A stretch of 64,000 nt of DNA from Bradyrhizobium sp. CSA207 (GTDB taxonomy: Bacteria > Pseudomonadota > Alphaproteobacteria > Rhizobiales > Xanthobacteraceae): positions 158,696 to 222,695 of the forward strand of contig NZ_JAACFT010000012.1 in assembly GCF_029051685.1 (NCBI RefSeq), read 5' to 3'. A model generated the notes under the pieces. That model was not told where the DNA came from. It did not search any database and was given only the letters and a program-made list of their open reading frames with translations. A program made the position numbers and the translations under genes. The stretch's first letter is position 1. Each line of letters begins with the position of its first letter. Shown in pieces: positions 9,788-17,721 of the stretch.

Positions 9788-9941
9788 ACCCTCCCCTGGA
9801 GGGGGAGGGTCGTTTCGCATGAGCGTAGCGAAATGCGAAGCGGGGTGGGGTGATCTCTCAACACGGGCACCGCCTCAATGGAGAGACTGTCACCCCACCC
9901 CGCTCGCTGACGCGAGCGACCCTCCCCCTCCAGGGGAGGGT
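9788..9941. repeat. Compound palindrome, family with ccctcccctggagggggaggg arms (copy 1)
   Basis: Two inverted arms (ACCCTCCCCTGGAGGGGGAG and complement), each itself nearly palindromic, flank GGGGTGGGGTGA / TCACCCCACCCC inner arms. It separates hmgA from fahA. Related copies lie at 41426, 42672 and 45857. Confidence 0.9.
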
Positions 9942-9949
9942 AAGAAGAA

Positions 9950-11296
9950 CTACGGCCGGTTCGGATCGAACCGCTTTTCGAGGCCCGTCCAGCAATCCGC
10001 ATAGTCGTCCTGCAACGTGGCGGAATTTGCGGCATGCGCCGTCACGCGCTGCGGATAGCGGGTCTCGAACATGAAGGCCATGGTGCCTGTCAGCTTCACC
10101 GGCTTCAATTCGCCGTTGCTGGCGTGCTCGAAGGCGTCGCGATCGGGGCCGTGCGGCAGCATGCAATTGTGCAGCGACATGCCGCCGGGGACGAAGCCTT
10201 GCGGCTTGGCGTCATAGACGCCGTAGATCAGGCCCATGAACTCGCTCATGATGTTCATGTGGTACCAGGGTGGACGGAAGGTGTTCTCGGCAACCAACCA
10301 GCGCTCGGGGAAAATGACGAAATCGATATTCGCGGTGCCCGCCGTCTCAGACGGCGAGGTCAGCACCGTGAAGATCGAGGGATCCGGATGGTCGAAGCTG
10401 ATCGCGCCGACTGGCGAGAACGTGCGCAGATCGTATTTGTAGGGCGCATAATTGCCGTGCCAGGCGACGACATCGATCGGTGAGTGCGGCAGCGTGGTCT
10501 TGAACAGCGCGCCGCCCCATTTCACGAACAGCTCGGTCGGCGTGTCCTTGTCCTCGTAGCAGGCGACCGGCGTCAGGAAGTCGCGCGCATTGGCGAGGCA
10601 GTTGGCGCCGATCGGCCCGCGTTCCGGCAGCGTGAAGGCGCCACCGTAGTTCTCGCAGAGGTAGCCGCGCGCCGGCCCGTTCGGAATCTCGACGCGGAAT
10701 TTGACGCCGCGCGGGATTACCACGATCTCACCCGGCTCGGCGTCGATGCGGCCGAACTCGGTGACGACGCGCAGATTGCCCTGCTGCAGCACGAACATCA
10801 GCTCGCCGTCGGCATTGTAGAAATGTTGGTCCACCATCGACTTGGTGATGAGATAGACATGCGCGGCCATGCCAGCCTGCGTGTTGACGTCGCCGGCCGT
10901 CGTCATGGTCTGCACGCCCTGGAGGAAGGTCATGTCCTCCTTCGGGATCGGCGCTGGATCCCAGCGCAGTTGCGCGATCGGCAGATCGTTTTCATGGCAT
11001 GGTGCCGAGCGCCACAACCCGGCATCGGCCTTCTCGAAACGTCCCGAATGCTTCACCGACGGGCGGATGCGATACAGCCAAGATCGCTCATTGGTGCCGC
11101 GCGGCGCCGTGAAGGGCGAGCCGGAGAGCTGCTCGGCGTAGAGCCCATAGGCGCAGCGCTGCGGCGAGTTGCGCCCGATCGGCAGCGCGCCCGGCAGCGC
11201 CTCCGTTTCAAAGCTGTTGCCGAAGCCGGACATGTAGCCCGGCGTGACCTGTGCGGTGCTGCGAACGATCTGATCCGGCGAGGTATTGATGTTCAT
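9950..11296 (-). CDS. hmgA: Homogentisate 1,2-dioxygenase
   Basis: This 448-residue enzyme opens the homogentisate ring to maleylacetoacetate. The Fe ligands known for the human enzyme are recognisable: His in PPWYHMNIM, Glu in [10 protein letters not shown] and His in CMLPHGPD. The N-terminal [20 protein letters not shown] is diagnostic. The ATG at 11296 lies behind GGAGGAGG and overlaps the stop of the upstream gene (ATGA), so the two are translationally coupled. It belongs to a five-gene minus-strand cluster with fahA and the flavoprotein hydroxylase. Confidence 0.96.
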   Translation of the reverse strand: MNINTSPDQIVRSTAQVTPGYMSGFGNSFETEALPGALPIGRNSPQRCAYGLYAEQLSGSPFTAPRGTNERSWLYRIRPSVKHSGRFEKADAGLWRSAPCHENDLPIAQLRWDPAPIPKEDMTFLQGVQTMTTAGDVNTQAGMAAHVYLITKSMVDQHFYNADGELMFVLQQGNLRVVTEFGRIDAEPGEIVVIPRGVKFRVEIPNGPARGYLCENYGGAFTLPERGPIGANCLANARDFLTPVACYEDKDTPTELFVKWGGALFKTTLPHSPIDVVAWHGNYAPYKYDLRTFSPVGAISFDHPDPSIFTVLTSPSETAGTANIDFVIFPERWLVAENTFRPPWYHMNIMSEFMGLIYGVYDAKPQGFVPGGMSLHNCMLPHGPDRDAFEHASNGELKPVKLTGTMAFMFETRYPQRVTAHAANSATLQDDYADCWTGLEKRFDPNRP

Positions 11297-12255
11297 GATG
11301 ATCCTCCTCCTTGCAGGGCGGCCCACATCTCCTGGTCGCGCTTGTCGGTCCAGATCACGGGGTCATCGATCCCCGAGGCCTCGTCGAAGGCGCGCGACAC
11401 GTTGAACGGCAGGCAGTGCTCGTAGATGGCAAAGCTGGAAAATTTTGGATCCATCACCTCGCGCGCCGCCGCCATGGTGTCCTTGAGCGAGCGTCCCTTA
11501 GCGACGGACATTTCAGCGGCGCCGTAGAGCGTGGTGACGAAGTCGCGCGTCATCGCGATCGCCTCGCGCCCCGTTCCGAGCCCCTTCAGCGCATCGCCGC
11601 GGCCGGGCGCAATCGCCTTCGGATTGAAATTGCGGATTTCGTTCAGTGTCAGCGGCCATTCGCGCAGATGCGCGTCCCCGCAATAGCAGGCCGAGTGATA
11701 TTCGATGAGATCGCCCGAGAACATGACTTCGGCGTCCGGCACCCAGGCAACGATGTCGCCGGAGGTGTGGCCTGCGCCAAGCTGCATCAGCCGCACCTCG
11801 CGCTTGCCGAGATAGATCGACATCTCGCCTTCGAAGGTCAGCGTCGGCCAGGTCAGGCCGGGAATGCTCGCCGCATCCTGGAACAGACGCGGAAAGCGGC
11901 CGTATTCGGAATCCCAGTCCTGCTGGCCGCGCTCCTCGATCAGACGATAGGTCTCCTGCGAGGCGACGATGCCCTGCGCCTTGTAGGCGGATGCGCCGAG
12001 AACGCGCACGGCGTGATAGTGCGACAGCACGACGTATTTGATCGGCTTATCGGTGACGGCTCGCACGCGCTCGATCACTTTGTTGGCCATTGCGGGCGTT
12101 GCCTGAGCGTCGAACACGAGGCAGCCGTCGTCGCCAACGATGACGGCCGTGTTCGGATCGCCTTCCGCGGTGAAGGCGTAGAGATCGGTGCCGATCTCGG
12201 AGAAGGTGATCTTCTTCTCGGAGAGATCGCCGGTGGATGCGAAGTTCTTCGCCAT
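11293..12255 (-). CDS. Metallo-beta-lactamase-fold protein with altered metal motif
   Basis: This 320-residue protein has the MBL fold: LVFDAQATP early, a motif-II region [12 protein letters not shown], then GAGHTSGD and [10 protein letters not shown]. The canonical H-x-H-x-D-H is H79-Y-H81-A-V83-R84, so the Asp and the third His that hold the second metal are replaced by Val and Arg. A mononuclear or non-hydrolytic enzyme is likely. The start is ATG 12255, with AAAGGA eight bases upstream; the gene overlaps hmgA by four bases. Co-transcription with hydroxylase and dioxygenase genes suggests a role in the homogentisate route, possibly acting on a thioester or lactone by-product. That role is inference. 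Confidence 0.85.
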   Translation of the reverse strand: MAKNFASTGDLSEKKITFSEIGTDLYAFTAEGDPNTAVIVGDDGCLVFDAQATPAMANKVIERVRAVTDKPIKYVVLSHYHAVRVLGASAYKAQGIVASQETYRLIEERGQQDWDSEYGRFPRLFQDAASIPGLTWPTLTFEGEMSIYLGKREVRLMQLGAGHTSGDIVAWVPDAEVMFSGDLIEYHSACYCGDAHLREWPLTLNEIRNFNPKAIAPGRGDALKGLGTGREAIAMTRDFVTTLYGAAEMSVAKGRSLKDTMAAAREVMDPKFSSFAIYEHCLPFNVSRAFDEASGIDDPVIWTDKRDQEMWAALQGGGSS

Positions 12256-12277
12256 CAATTTATCCTTTGAGAGCTGG

Positions 12278-12502
12278 CTATTGTTGTTGCTGTTGTTGCT
12301 GCTGACCGTCGATCATGCGGCGCTTTGCCAGCACGATCGCTTCCCGCAGCAGGTCGATGTCGCCGATGTGGTTGGCGAGGATCAGCACCAGCGCGGCGTC
12401 GACATCGGCGCTCTGCTCGTCCGTGAGGCCGCGATGAGCCTCGACGATGGCGCGAAAGGCGTCATCGGGCCGTGCGAAATTGGAAGCGGTGGACAACGGC
12501 AT
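12278..12502 (-). CDS. DUF2783 small protein, probable hydroxylase coupling component (MhaB-like)
   Basis: This 74-residue acidic, helical protein (PDDAFRAIVEAHRGLTDEQS...) ends in a run of eight Gln (bases 12281-12304, mixed CAG/CAA). It lies 23 bases downstream of the flavoprotein hydroxylase. From memory, 3-hydroxyphenylacetate 6-hydroxylase of Pseudomonas putida consists of a ~60 kDa flavoprotein (MhaA) and a ~7 kDa coupling protein (MhaB). The size, position and homogentisate context here match that pair. The DUF2783 call is fairly secure; the coupling role is inferred from context. Confidence 0.7.
   Translation of the reverse strand: MPLSTASNFARPDDAFRAIVEAHRGLTDEQSADVDAALVLILANHIGDIDLLREAIVLAKRRMIDGQQQQQQQQ
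12281..12304. repeat. Trinucleotide tract coding for eight glutamines
   Basis: On the plus strand the tract is TTG/CTG repeats, read on the minus strand as CAG/CAA at the very end of the DUF2783 gene. Mixed codons limit slippage, but copy number could still vary between strains. Confidence 0.85.
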
Positions 12503-12525
12503 GCTGTAACCTCAATTCAAGCACT

Positions 12526-14166
12526 TTAGTTCAAGCCTTGGGCCCGCGACAGCGCGGCCGCGACGCGAGCGCGTGTCGGGTGGCGGAAGCGTGCCGCGAC
12601 GTAGCCATCCGGCCTGAGCAGATAGGTGGAGCCGGGCTCGGCGTCGTAACGCTTTGCGACAAGACTTGCCGGATCGGCCAGACCGCCCGCGCCGATGCGG
12701 ATGTCCTTGACACCATCAAGGGGCTCGATCGCTGCTCCATTGCTGAACGACAGCAAGGTGAACTCCGTTCCCCCCTCGCGGAACGCGTCCGTCAGATAGG
12801 CCTGCCCGCCCGCGCCGGCCGCAACGGGCGCATCGAGCATGGAACAACCGGGCTGCGGTCCGCCGCGCCATGCGTCGACGTCGGGCGATGACAGCGGCGT
12901 ATCGTAGCTGCATGGCACCGAGAGCCGCCCGCCATTGACCATGCGCTTGCCGAACTCTGTCTCCTTCGCCAGCGACAGCACCGCCTTGCGCAGCCGCGCT
13001 TCCTGCGACGTATTCGGCGCCATGAAATCGGTCGATCGGGTGGACTCGCGAATGTTCTCGTCAGCCGCCATGCTGCGTTCGACATGGTAGCTTTCGAGCA
13101 GACGGGCAGGCGATGCCCCGCGCAACACTCGGTCAAGCTTCCAAGCGAGATTTTCCGCGTCTTCGAGCCCTGAGTTGGCACCGCGCGCGCCGAACGGCGA
13201 GACCTGATGCGCGGAATCGCCAGCGAAGAGCACACGGCCATGGATGAAGCGGTCCATCCGCCGGCACTGGAATTTGTAGAGCGAGATCCACTCGAACTCG
13301 AACTTGTCATGCCCCAGCATGCGTGCGATGCGTGGCCGCACGTTCTCTGGCTTCTTCTCGACGACGGGATCGGCATAACGATTGAGCTGAAGGTCGATCC
13401 GCCAGATATCGTCGGGCTGTCGGTGCAACAGCGCAGACCGGCCAGCGTGAAACGGCGGATCGAACCAGAACCAGCGCTCGGTCGGAAATTCCGCAGTCAT
13501 CTTCACGTCGGCGATCAGGAACTGGTCCTCGAACACCTGTCCGGCAAAGTCGGCGCCGACCATCTGGCGCAGCGAGGACCGCGCACCGTCGCAGGCAACG
13601 ACATAGTGTGCATGCACGCGGTAGGCACCTTCAGGCGTCTCGATCGTCAGCGCAACGGAATCGTTGCGTTGCTCCAGCGCCGTCACCTTGTTACGCCAGC
13701 GCAGGTCGATTTCCGGTAAATCATTGATGCGATCGACCAGATAGGCCTCTGCGTAATATTGCTGGAGGTTGATGAAGGCCGGCCGCTTGTGGCCGTCCTC
13801 CGGCAGCAAGTTGAACTGGTAGAGCTGGGACTCGCCGTGAAAGATCCGGCCGACGCTCCAGACCACGCCCTTGTCGACCATGCGATCGCCGACGCCGAGC
13901 CGGTCCCAATATTCCAGCGACCGCTTCGAGAAGCAGATCGCGCGCGAGCCTTCGCCGATGCGGTCGGCATCGTCCAGAAGCAGGACGCGCTGGCCGCGCT
14001 GGGCGAGATCGATCGCCAGCGACAGCCCGACCGGGCCTGCACCGACAACCACGACCGCGTGCTCGGCCGGGTTCTGGACGGAGCGATCCTGATCGGGGTG
14101 ACGGCGATAACCGAACTGGGTCTTGGCCAGTTGGGTGTTGGCCTGTTGGCTCTTGGCCTGCGCCAT
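12526..14166 (-). CDS. FAD-dependent aromatic hydroxylase (MhaA-like)
   Basis: This 546-residue protein is a class A flavoprotein monooxygenase of the PheA/TfdB type. It has the Rossmann motif VVVVGAGPVGLSLA (~40-55), the second FAD/NAD motif VVACDGARSS (~185) and the GD motif RVLFAGDSAHQVSPFGARG (~310), followed by a thioredoxin-like C-terminal part. It leads the cluster with the DUF2783 protein, MBL protein, hmgA and fahA, so it most likely makes homogentisate, for example from 3-hydroxyphenylacetate. A 3-hydroxyphenylpropionate or resorcinol-type hydroxylase is possible by sequence alone. Residues 1-35 (Gln/Lys-rich) look like a nonconserved extension. Confidence 0.82.
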   Translation of the reverse strand: MAQAKSQQANTQLAKTQFGYRRHPDQDRSVQNPAEHAVVVVGAGPVGLSLAIDLAQRGQRVLLLDDADRIGEGSRAICFSKRSLEYWDRLGVGDRMVDKGVVWSVGRIFHGESQLYQFNLLPEDGHKRPAFINLQQYYAEAYLVDRINDLPEIDLRWRNKVTALEQRNDSVALTIETPEGAYRVHAHYVVACDGARSSLRQMVGADFAGQVFEDQFLIADVKMTAEFPTERWFWFDPPFHAGRSALLHRQPDDIWRIDLQLNRYADPVVEKKPENVRPRIARMLGHDKFEFEWISLYKFQCRRMDRFIHGRVLFAGDSAHQVSPFGARGANSGLEDAENLAWKLDRVLRGASPARLLESYHVERSMAADENIRESTRSTDFMAPNTSQEARLRKAVLSLAKETEFGKRMVNGGRLSVPCSYDTPLSSPDVDAWRGGPQPGCSMLDAPVAAGAGGQAYLTDAFREGGTEFTLLSFSNGAAIEPLDGVKDIRIGAGGLADPASLVAKRYDAEPGSTYLLRPDGYVAARFRHPTRARVAAALSRAQGLN

Positions 14167-14209
14167 GCGCTAAACCTCGGCTCTGGTCAGAAGAGGACTG
14201 CTCTGCTAT

Positions 14210-14229
14210 ATAGTCTCACGTGCAACTAT
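14210..14229. promoter_or_regulatory. 20-bp imperfect palindrome, probable MarR operator
   Basis: ATAGTCTCACGTGCAACTAT matches its own complement at 16 of 20 positions. It lies between the hydroxylase cluster (starting at 14166) and the divergent MarR gene. The size and AT-flanked GCACGTGC-like core are usual for MarR-family dimers. It could regulate both directions. Confidence 0.68.
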
Positions 14230-14276
14230 TTTGGACCGGAGCTAGCCGGCCGTCAACCGGAATTCGGAGCGCATTC

Positions 14277-14852
14277 TTGGCGAGGACATCAGACACTGCG
14301 CTGAAGGCACGAGAAGCGGACGAGGCATCGCCGAAAGCCAAGGCGGGATTCAAGGCGGGGTTCAAGGCGGGGTTCAAGGCGCGGCTCGACCTGTTCAGGT
14401 TCGTGCCGTTCCGCCTGAACCGGCTCGCGGCGGAAGTGAGTTCCGCGCTCGCGGTCGAATATCAGGAGCGTCACGGCCTCGACATTCCAGCCTGGCGCGT
14501 GATTGCCACGCTGGGCTTCCGCAACGACGCCTGTAGCGCGCAATACATCGCGCAATGCACCCGCACGCACAAATCGACCATCAGCCGGGCGGTGACGACG
14601 CTGCTGCATCAGGACCTGATCGAACGCGTCGAGAACGAAGCCGACCGCCGTGAATTCCGCCTGCAACTGACGAAGAAAGGCCGCGCGCTCTACGAGGAGC
14701 TGTTTCCGCAACTGTTGCGGCGGGAGGACGAGATCCTCGCCTGCCTCTCCGTGCAGGAGCGCAAGCAATTGTCGGCCCTGCTGGGCAAGATCGAAGAGAG
14801 CCTCGACCTGATCCAGACCAGCGAAGAGGCCGACGCCAAGCAGGCGTATTAG
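14277..14852 (+). CDS. MarR family regulator of the homogentisate/hydroxylase cluster
   Basis: This 191-residue protein has a winged helix-turn-helix in the middle (CTRTHKSTISRAVTTLLHQD, wing with NEADRREFRLQ) flanked by dimerisation helices. The N-terminal ~40 residues are unusual: three KAGF units encoded by a 12-base tandem repeat. I prefer the TTG at 14277 because CGGAG lies seven bases upstream. The GTG at 14220 would put the start inside the palindromic operator. It is divergent from the hydroxylase gene, so it is a likely local repressor responding to an aromatic acid. Confidence 0.83.
   Translation: MARTSDTALKAREADEASPKAKAGFKAGFKAGFKARLDLFRFVPFRLNRLAAEVSSALAVEYQERHGLDIPAWRVIATLGFRNDACSAQYIAQCTRTHKSTISRAVTTLLHQDLIERVENEADRREFRLQLTKKGRALYEELFPQLLRREDEILACLSVQERKQLSALLGKIEESLDLIQTSEEADAKQAY
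14342..14377. repeat. 12-base tandem repeat, three units, in the MarR gene
   Basis: Units GGCGGGATTCAA, GGCGGGGTTCAA and GGCGGGGTTCAA run head to tail with a decayed fourth unit behind. They are in frame and encode KAGF repeats before the DNA-binding domain. Confidence 0.88.
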
Positions 14853-14873
14853 TCGTCCCCGCACAACGCGAGC

Positions 14874-14983
14874 CCCTCATCCTGAGGAGCGCGCTCTTGC
14901 GCGCGTCTCGAAGGATGAAGGCCGAGGTGTAGCAGCGGGGCCTTGATGGTTCGAGACGGCGCTTCGCGCCTCCTCACCATGAG
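14874..14983. repeat. Palindrome of the cctcatcctgaggagcgcg type
   Basis: CCTCATCCTGAGGAGCGCGC at the left is mirrored by GCGCCTCCTCACCATGAGG at the right, with GTCTCGAAGGATGAAGGCC and GGCCTTGATGGTTCGAGAC inside. It lies between convergent genes. Confidence 0.82.
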
Positions 14984-14994
14984 GTGCTATACGG

Positions 14995-15801
14995 TCACTT
15001 CGCAAACGATCTCGACGGCGGCAGATGCAGCGCCCAGGCGTCGACCTTGTCGCTGGCGCGCGGATAGATCTCCGTCACGATCGGATCGTGGCCGGGAATG
15101 AACCGGTCGGGATGGCCGGCGAGGCGCTCGATCGTCTCCCAGCCGACCGCCATGTCGCCGACATTGTAGACGATCGGAAACGGGCTCCGGCGCTGGAGAT
15201 TGGCGTAGTAGTGTGCGGCATCGGAGGCGAGCACCACCGGCCCGTGCGCGGTCTCGACCCTGACAACCTGCAGACCGTCCGAATGGCCGCCGACGCGGTG
15301 CACGGTGACGCCGGGCGCGACCTCGCCGTCGCCGGAATAGAACGTGACGCGCTCACCATAGACATGGCGCACCATCTGCGTGACGTGCTCGACCGAGAAC
15401 GGATGTCGCAGCAGGCCGTTGCACATGCAGCGCCCCGTCGCGTAAGCCATCTCGCGCTCCTGGAGATGGAAGCGCGCATTCGCAAAGCGATCGAGATTGC
15501 CGGCGTGATCGTAATGCAGATGCGTCACGATAATGTCGCGAATGCCTGACGCCGCGACGCCAAAGCGCTCGAGCGCGTCGACCGGATTGAGCGTCAGCTT
15601 GCGCGCCCGCGCGGCAGCCTCCTCGGCATTGAAGCCGGTATCGACCAGGATATCGCGCCCGCTGCCGCGGATCAGCCAAACGAAGTAGTCGAGATCCTGC
15701 GCCGCGCTGTCATGCGGATCCGGCGCCAGGAAGTTCATGTTCGGGGTGCGCGGCGACATCGTCGCATAGCGCAGTGCGTAGATTTCGTAGGCGTTTCCCA
15801 T
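14995..15801 (-). CDS. N-acyl homoserine lactonase family metallo-hydrolase
   Basis: This 268-residue MBL-fold enzyme has an intact dinuclear zinc motif, THLHYDHAGN (H94, H96, D98, H99), followed by VGGHSDGLQVV and VLASDAAHYY for the remaining ligands. Length and layout fit the AttM/AiiA group that opens N-acyl homoserine lactones or gamma-butyrolactones. The start is ATG 15801 (MGNAYEIYALRYA); the open frame upstream looks noncoding. There is no signal peptide, so it acts in the cytoplasm. No luxI/luxR pair is nearby, so quenching of foreign signals or lactone catabolism are both possible. Confidence 0.82.
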   Translation of the reverse strand: MGNAYEIYALRYATMSPRTPNMNFLAPDPHDSAAQDLDYFVWLIRGSGRDILVDTGFNAEEAAARARKLTLNPVDALERFGVAASGIRDIIVTHLHYDHAGNLDRFANARFHLQEREMAYATGRCMCNGLLRHPFSVEHVTQMVRHVYGERVTFYSGDGEVAPGVTVHRVGGHSDGLQVVRVETAHGPVVLASDAAHYYANLQRRSPFPIVYNVGDMAVGWETIERLAGHPDRFIPGHDPIVTEIYPRASDKVDAWALHLPPSRSFAK

Positions 15802-16217
15802 GGTTTTATTTTTGGCTCTGCTTTTTCTGATTGGACCTTCAAGGATCGATCCCAACAAGCCATTGACCGCCGCAAACGTCAAACACCGCTGGTTGCTTAA
15901 GGACGCCGGCCCGCAATGTGAGACCAATCACATTTTTTGTCGCCATCACGGCCCTAAGATGACTGCCCTGACTGCCCTGACATGACTGCCCTGACATGGC
16001 CGCCGCAATGCCCAACCAGAATGCGTCGAGTGCAACCGTGACCGGTCGTTTATTCCCCTCGCAACGCGCCCCTGCGTCGCGGTTAATTGTCGCGATAACG
16101 CCGAATCTGCAAGCGGTTGACGCCCCCCTTCCCCGGTTTGATAATGCTCATTGCGTAAGTTAAGGTCGCCGCGGCGCAAGCTGGGAACGGCGCCTTTTTG
16201 GCTGGACCGCGCTGATT
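15802..16217. other. Divergent intergenic region with short direct repeats
   Basis: This 416-base gap holds the promoters for the lactonase (leftward) and the caspase-fold gene (rightward). At 15961-15997 it has three copies of GACTGCCCT and two of GACAT. I see no terminator or convincing small gene. Confidence 0.5.
15961..15997. repeat. Short direct repeats, GACTGCCCT x3
   Basis: Units at 15961, 15970 and 15984, with GACAT after the second and third. This looks like a recent slippage product in a noncoding stretch. Confidence 0.8.
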
Positions 16218-17576
16218 ATGAAAATTCGCTTCCTTTTTCTTCTGCCATTGCTCGTTTCGCTCGTCCCGACCGCGCCATCCTGGGCGGCCGGCGATCGCTA
16301 TGCGCTGGTCATCGGCAATGCCAAATATCCGGACGCGGACGCCCCGCTCAAGGAACCGCTCAACGACGCGCGCGACATCGCCGACGAGCTCAAGCGCGAC
16401 GGCTTTTCGGTCGAAATCGGCGAGAACCTGACCAGCGACGGCATGCGCCGTGCCTTCGAGAAGCTCTACGGCAAGATCAAGCCGGGCTCGGTGGCGCTGG
16501 TGTTCTTCAGCGGCTTTGGCATCCAGTCGGCGCGCCAGAGCTACATGCTTCCGGTCGATGCGCAGATCTGGACCGAATCGGACGTGCGCCGCGACGGTTT
16601 TAGCCTCGAGATGGTCCTTGGCGAGCTCAATACCCGCGGCGCCGGCGTCAAGATCGCGCTGATCGACGCCTCCAGGCGCAATCCGTTCGAGCGCCGGTTC
16701 CGCAGCTTCTCGGCCGGCCTGACGCCGGTCATCGCGCCGAACGGCACGCTCGTGATGTATTCCGCGGCGCTGGCCTCCGTGGTCTCCGATGCCGGCGGCG
16801 AACACAGCCTGTTCGTCCAGGAATTATTGAAGGAAATCCGCGTCCCCGATCTGATGGCGGAAGAAACGCTGAATCGCACCAAAATGGGCGTCACCCGCGC
16901 CTCCCGCGGCGAGCAGGTGCCGTGGATTTCTTCCTCGCTGGCCGAGGATTTTTCGTTCATTCCGGGGACCAGTGGATCGCGCCCGTCAGCAACGACACCG
17001 CCGCCGCCGCCACCAGTAAAACCGGTCGATCCCGTCACAGCACCGAGCATCGACAGCGGTCCGAGCCAGGCCGCGCTGGCCGACGATCCCACCATCAAGG
17101 GCCTGACGGCCAAGATCGCCGCCAATCCGGACGACGTGAACGCGCTGTACCGACGGGGTCAGGTCTATGCCAGCAAAGGGGCCTATGGCCTCGCCATCAA
17201 GGATTTCGATGACACGTTGCGGATCAATGCGAAGGACGTCGAGGCGCTGAACAACCGCTGCTGGACCCGCACCGTGGTTGGCGATCTCCAGGGCGCACTG
17301 AAAGACTGCAACGAGGCGCTGCGGCTGCGGCCCAATTTCGTCGATGCGCTGGACAGCCGGGGTCTGGTGAACCTGAAGTCCGGGGCGGTCAAGAACGCCA
17401 TCGCCGATTTCGACGCCGCCCTGAAGGTCAACCCGCGCCTGACCTCCTCGCTCTATGGCCGGGGGATCGCCAAGCAACGCAATGGCTCGGCCCAGGAAGG
17501 GGCGCTCGACGTCGCCAATGCCAAGGCGATGGACCCGAACATCGTCCAGGAATTCGCAAGCTACGGAGTACGTTGA
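16218..17576 (+). CDS. Caspase-fold (C14-like) pseudo-peptidase with C-terminal TPR repeats
   Basis: This 452-residue protein has a Sec signal peptide (residues 1-24, ending PSWAAG), a caspase p20-like domain (~26-240), a Pro-rich linker (PPPPPPVKPVDP, ~260) and three to four TPR units (~290-440). The fold is recognised by RYALVIGN, LNDARDIADEL, FFSGFG and IDASRRNPFERRF. In active members the last two read YFSGHG and DACRxNPF; here the catalytic His is Phe100 and the catalytic Cys is Ser152. It should therefore be proteolytically dead and act as a periplasmic binding or scaffold protein. A close paralogue is at 42843. OmpA, RND adaptor and RND pump genes follow on the same strand. Confidence 0.88.
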   Translation: MKIRFLFLLPLLVSLVPTAPSWAAGDRYALVIGNAKYPDADAPLKEPLNDARDIADELKRDGFSVEIGENLTSDGMRRAFEKLYGKIKPGSVALVFFSGFGIQSARQSYMLPVDAQIWTESDVRRDGFSLEMVLGELNTRGAGVKIALIDASRRNPFERRFRSFSAGLTPVIAPNGTLVMYSAALASVVSDAGGEHSLFVQELLKEIRVPDLMAEETLNRTKMGVTRASRGEQVPWISSSLAEDFSFIPGTSGSRPSATTPPPPPPVKPVDPVTAPSIDSGPSQAALADDPTIKGLTAKIAANPDDVNALYRRGQVYASKGAYGLAIKDFDDTLRINAKDVEALNNRCWTRTVVGDLQGALKDCNEALRLRPNFVDALDSRGLVNLKSGAVKNAIADFDAALKVNPRLTSSLYGRGIAKQRNGSAQEGALDVANAKAMDPNIVQEFASYGVR

Positions 17577-17721
17577 TATTTTTTTGAGTTGGGGCCGGTG
17601 CGTCTCGAACCCTCGGTAGCCCGGCGAAGACTAATTGGACGGATGCCGCAAGCGGCCTTTAGGGGGCCTTATTGCAGAATTTTTGGAACCGCGCGGCTGG
17701 CCTGCGCAGGAGGGACTGGCA

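Noticed and set aside
17577..17600. T-run after the caspase-TPR gene as an intrinsic terminator
   Set aside because: TTTTTTT is present, but no stable GC-rich hairpin lies directly before it.
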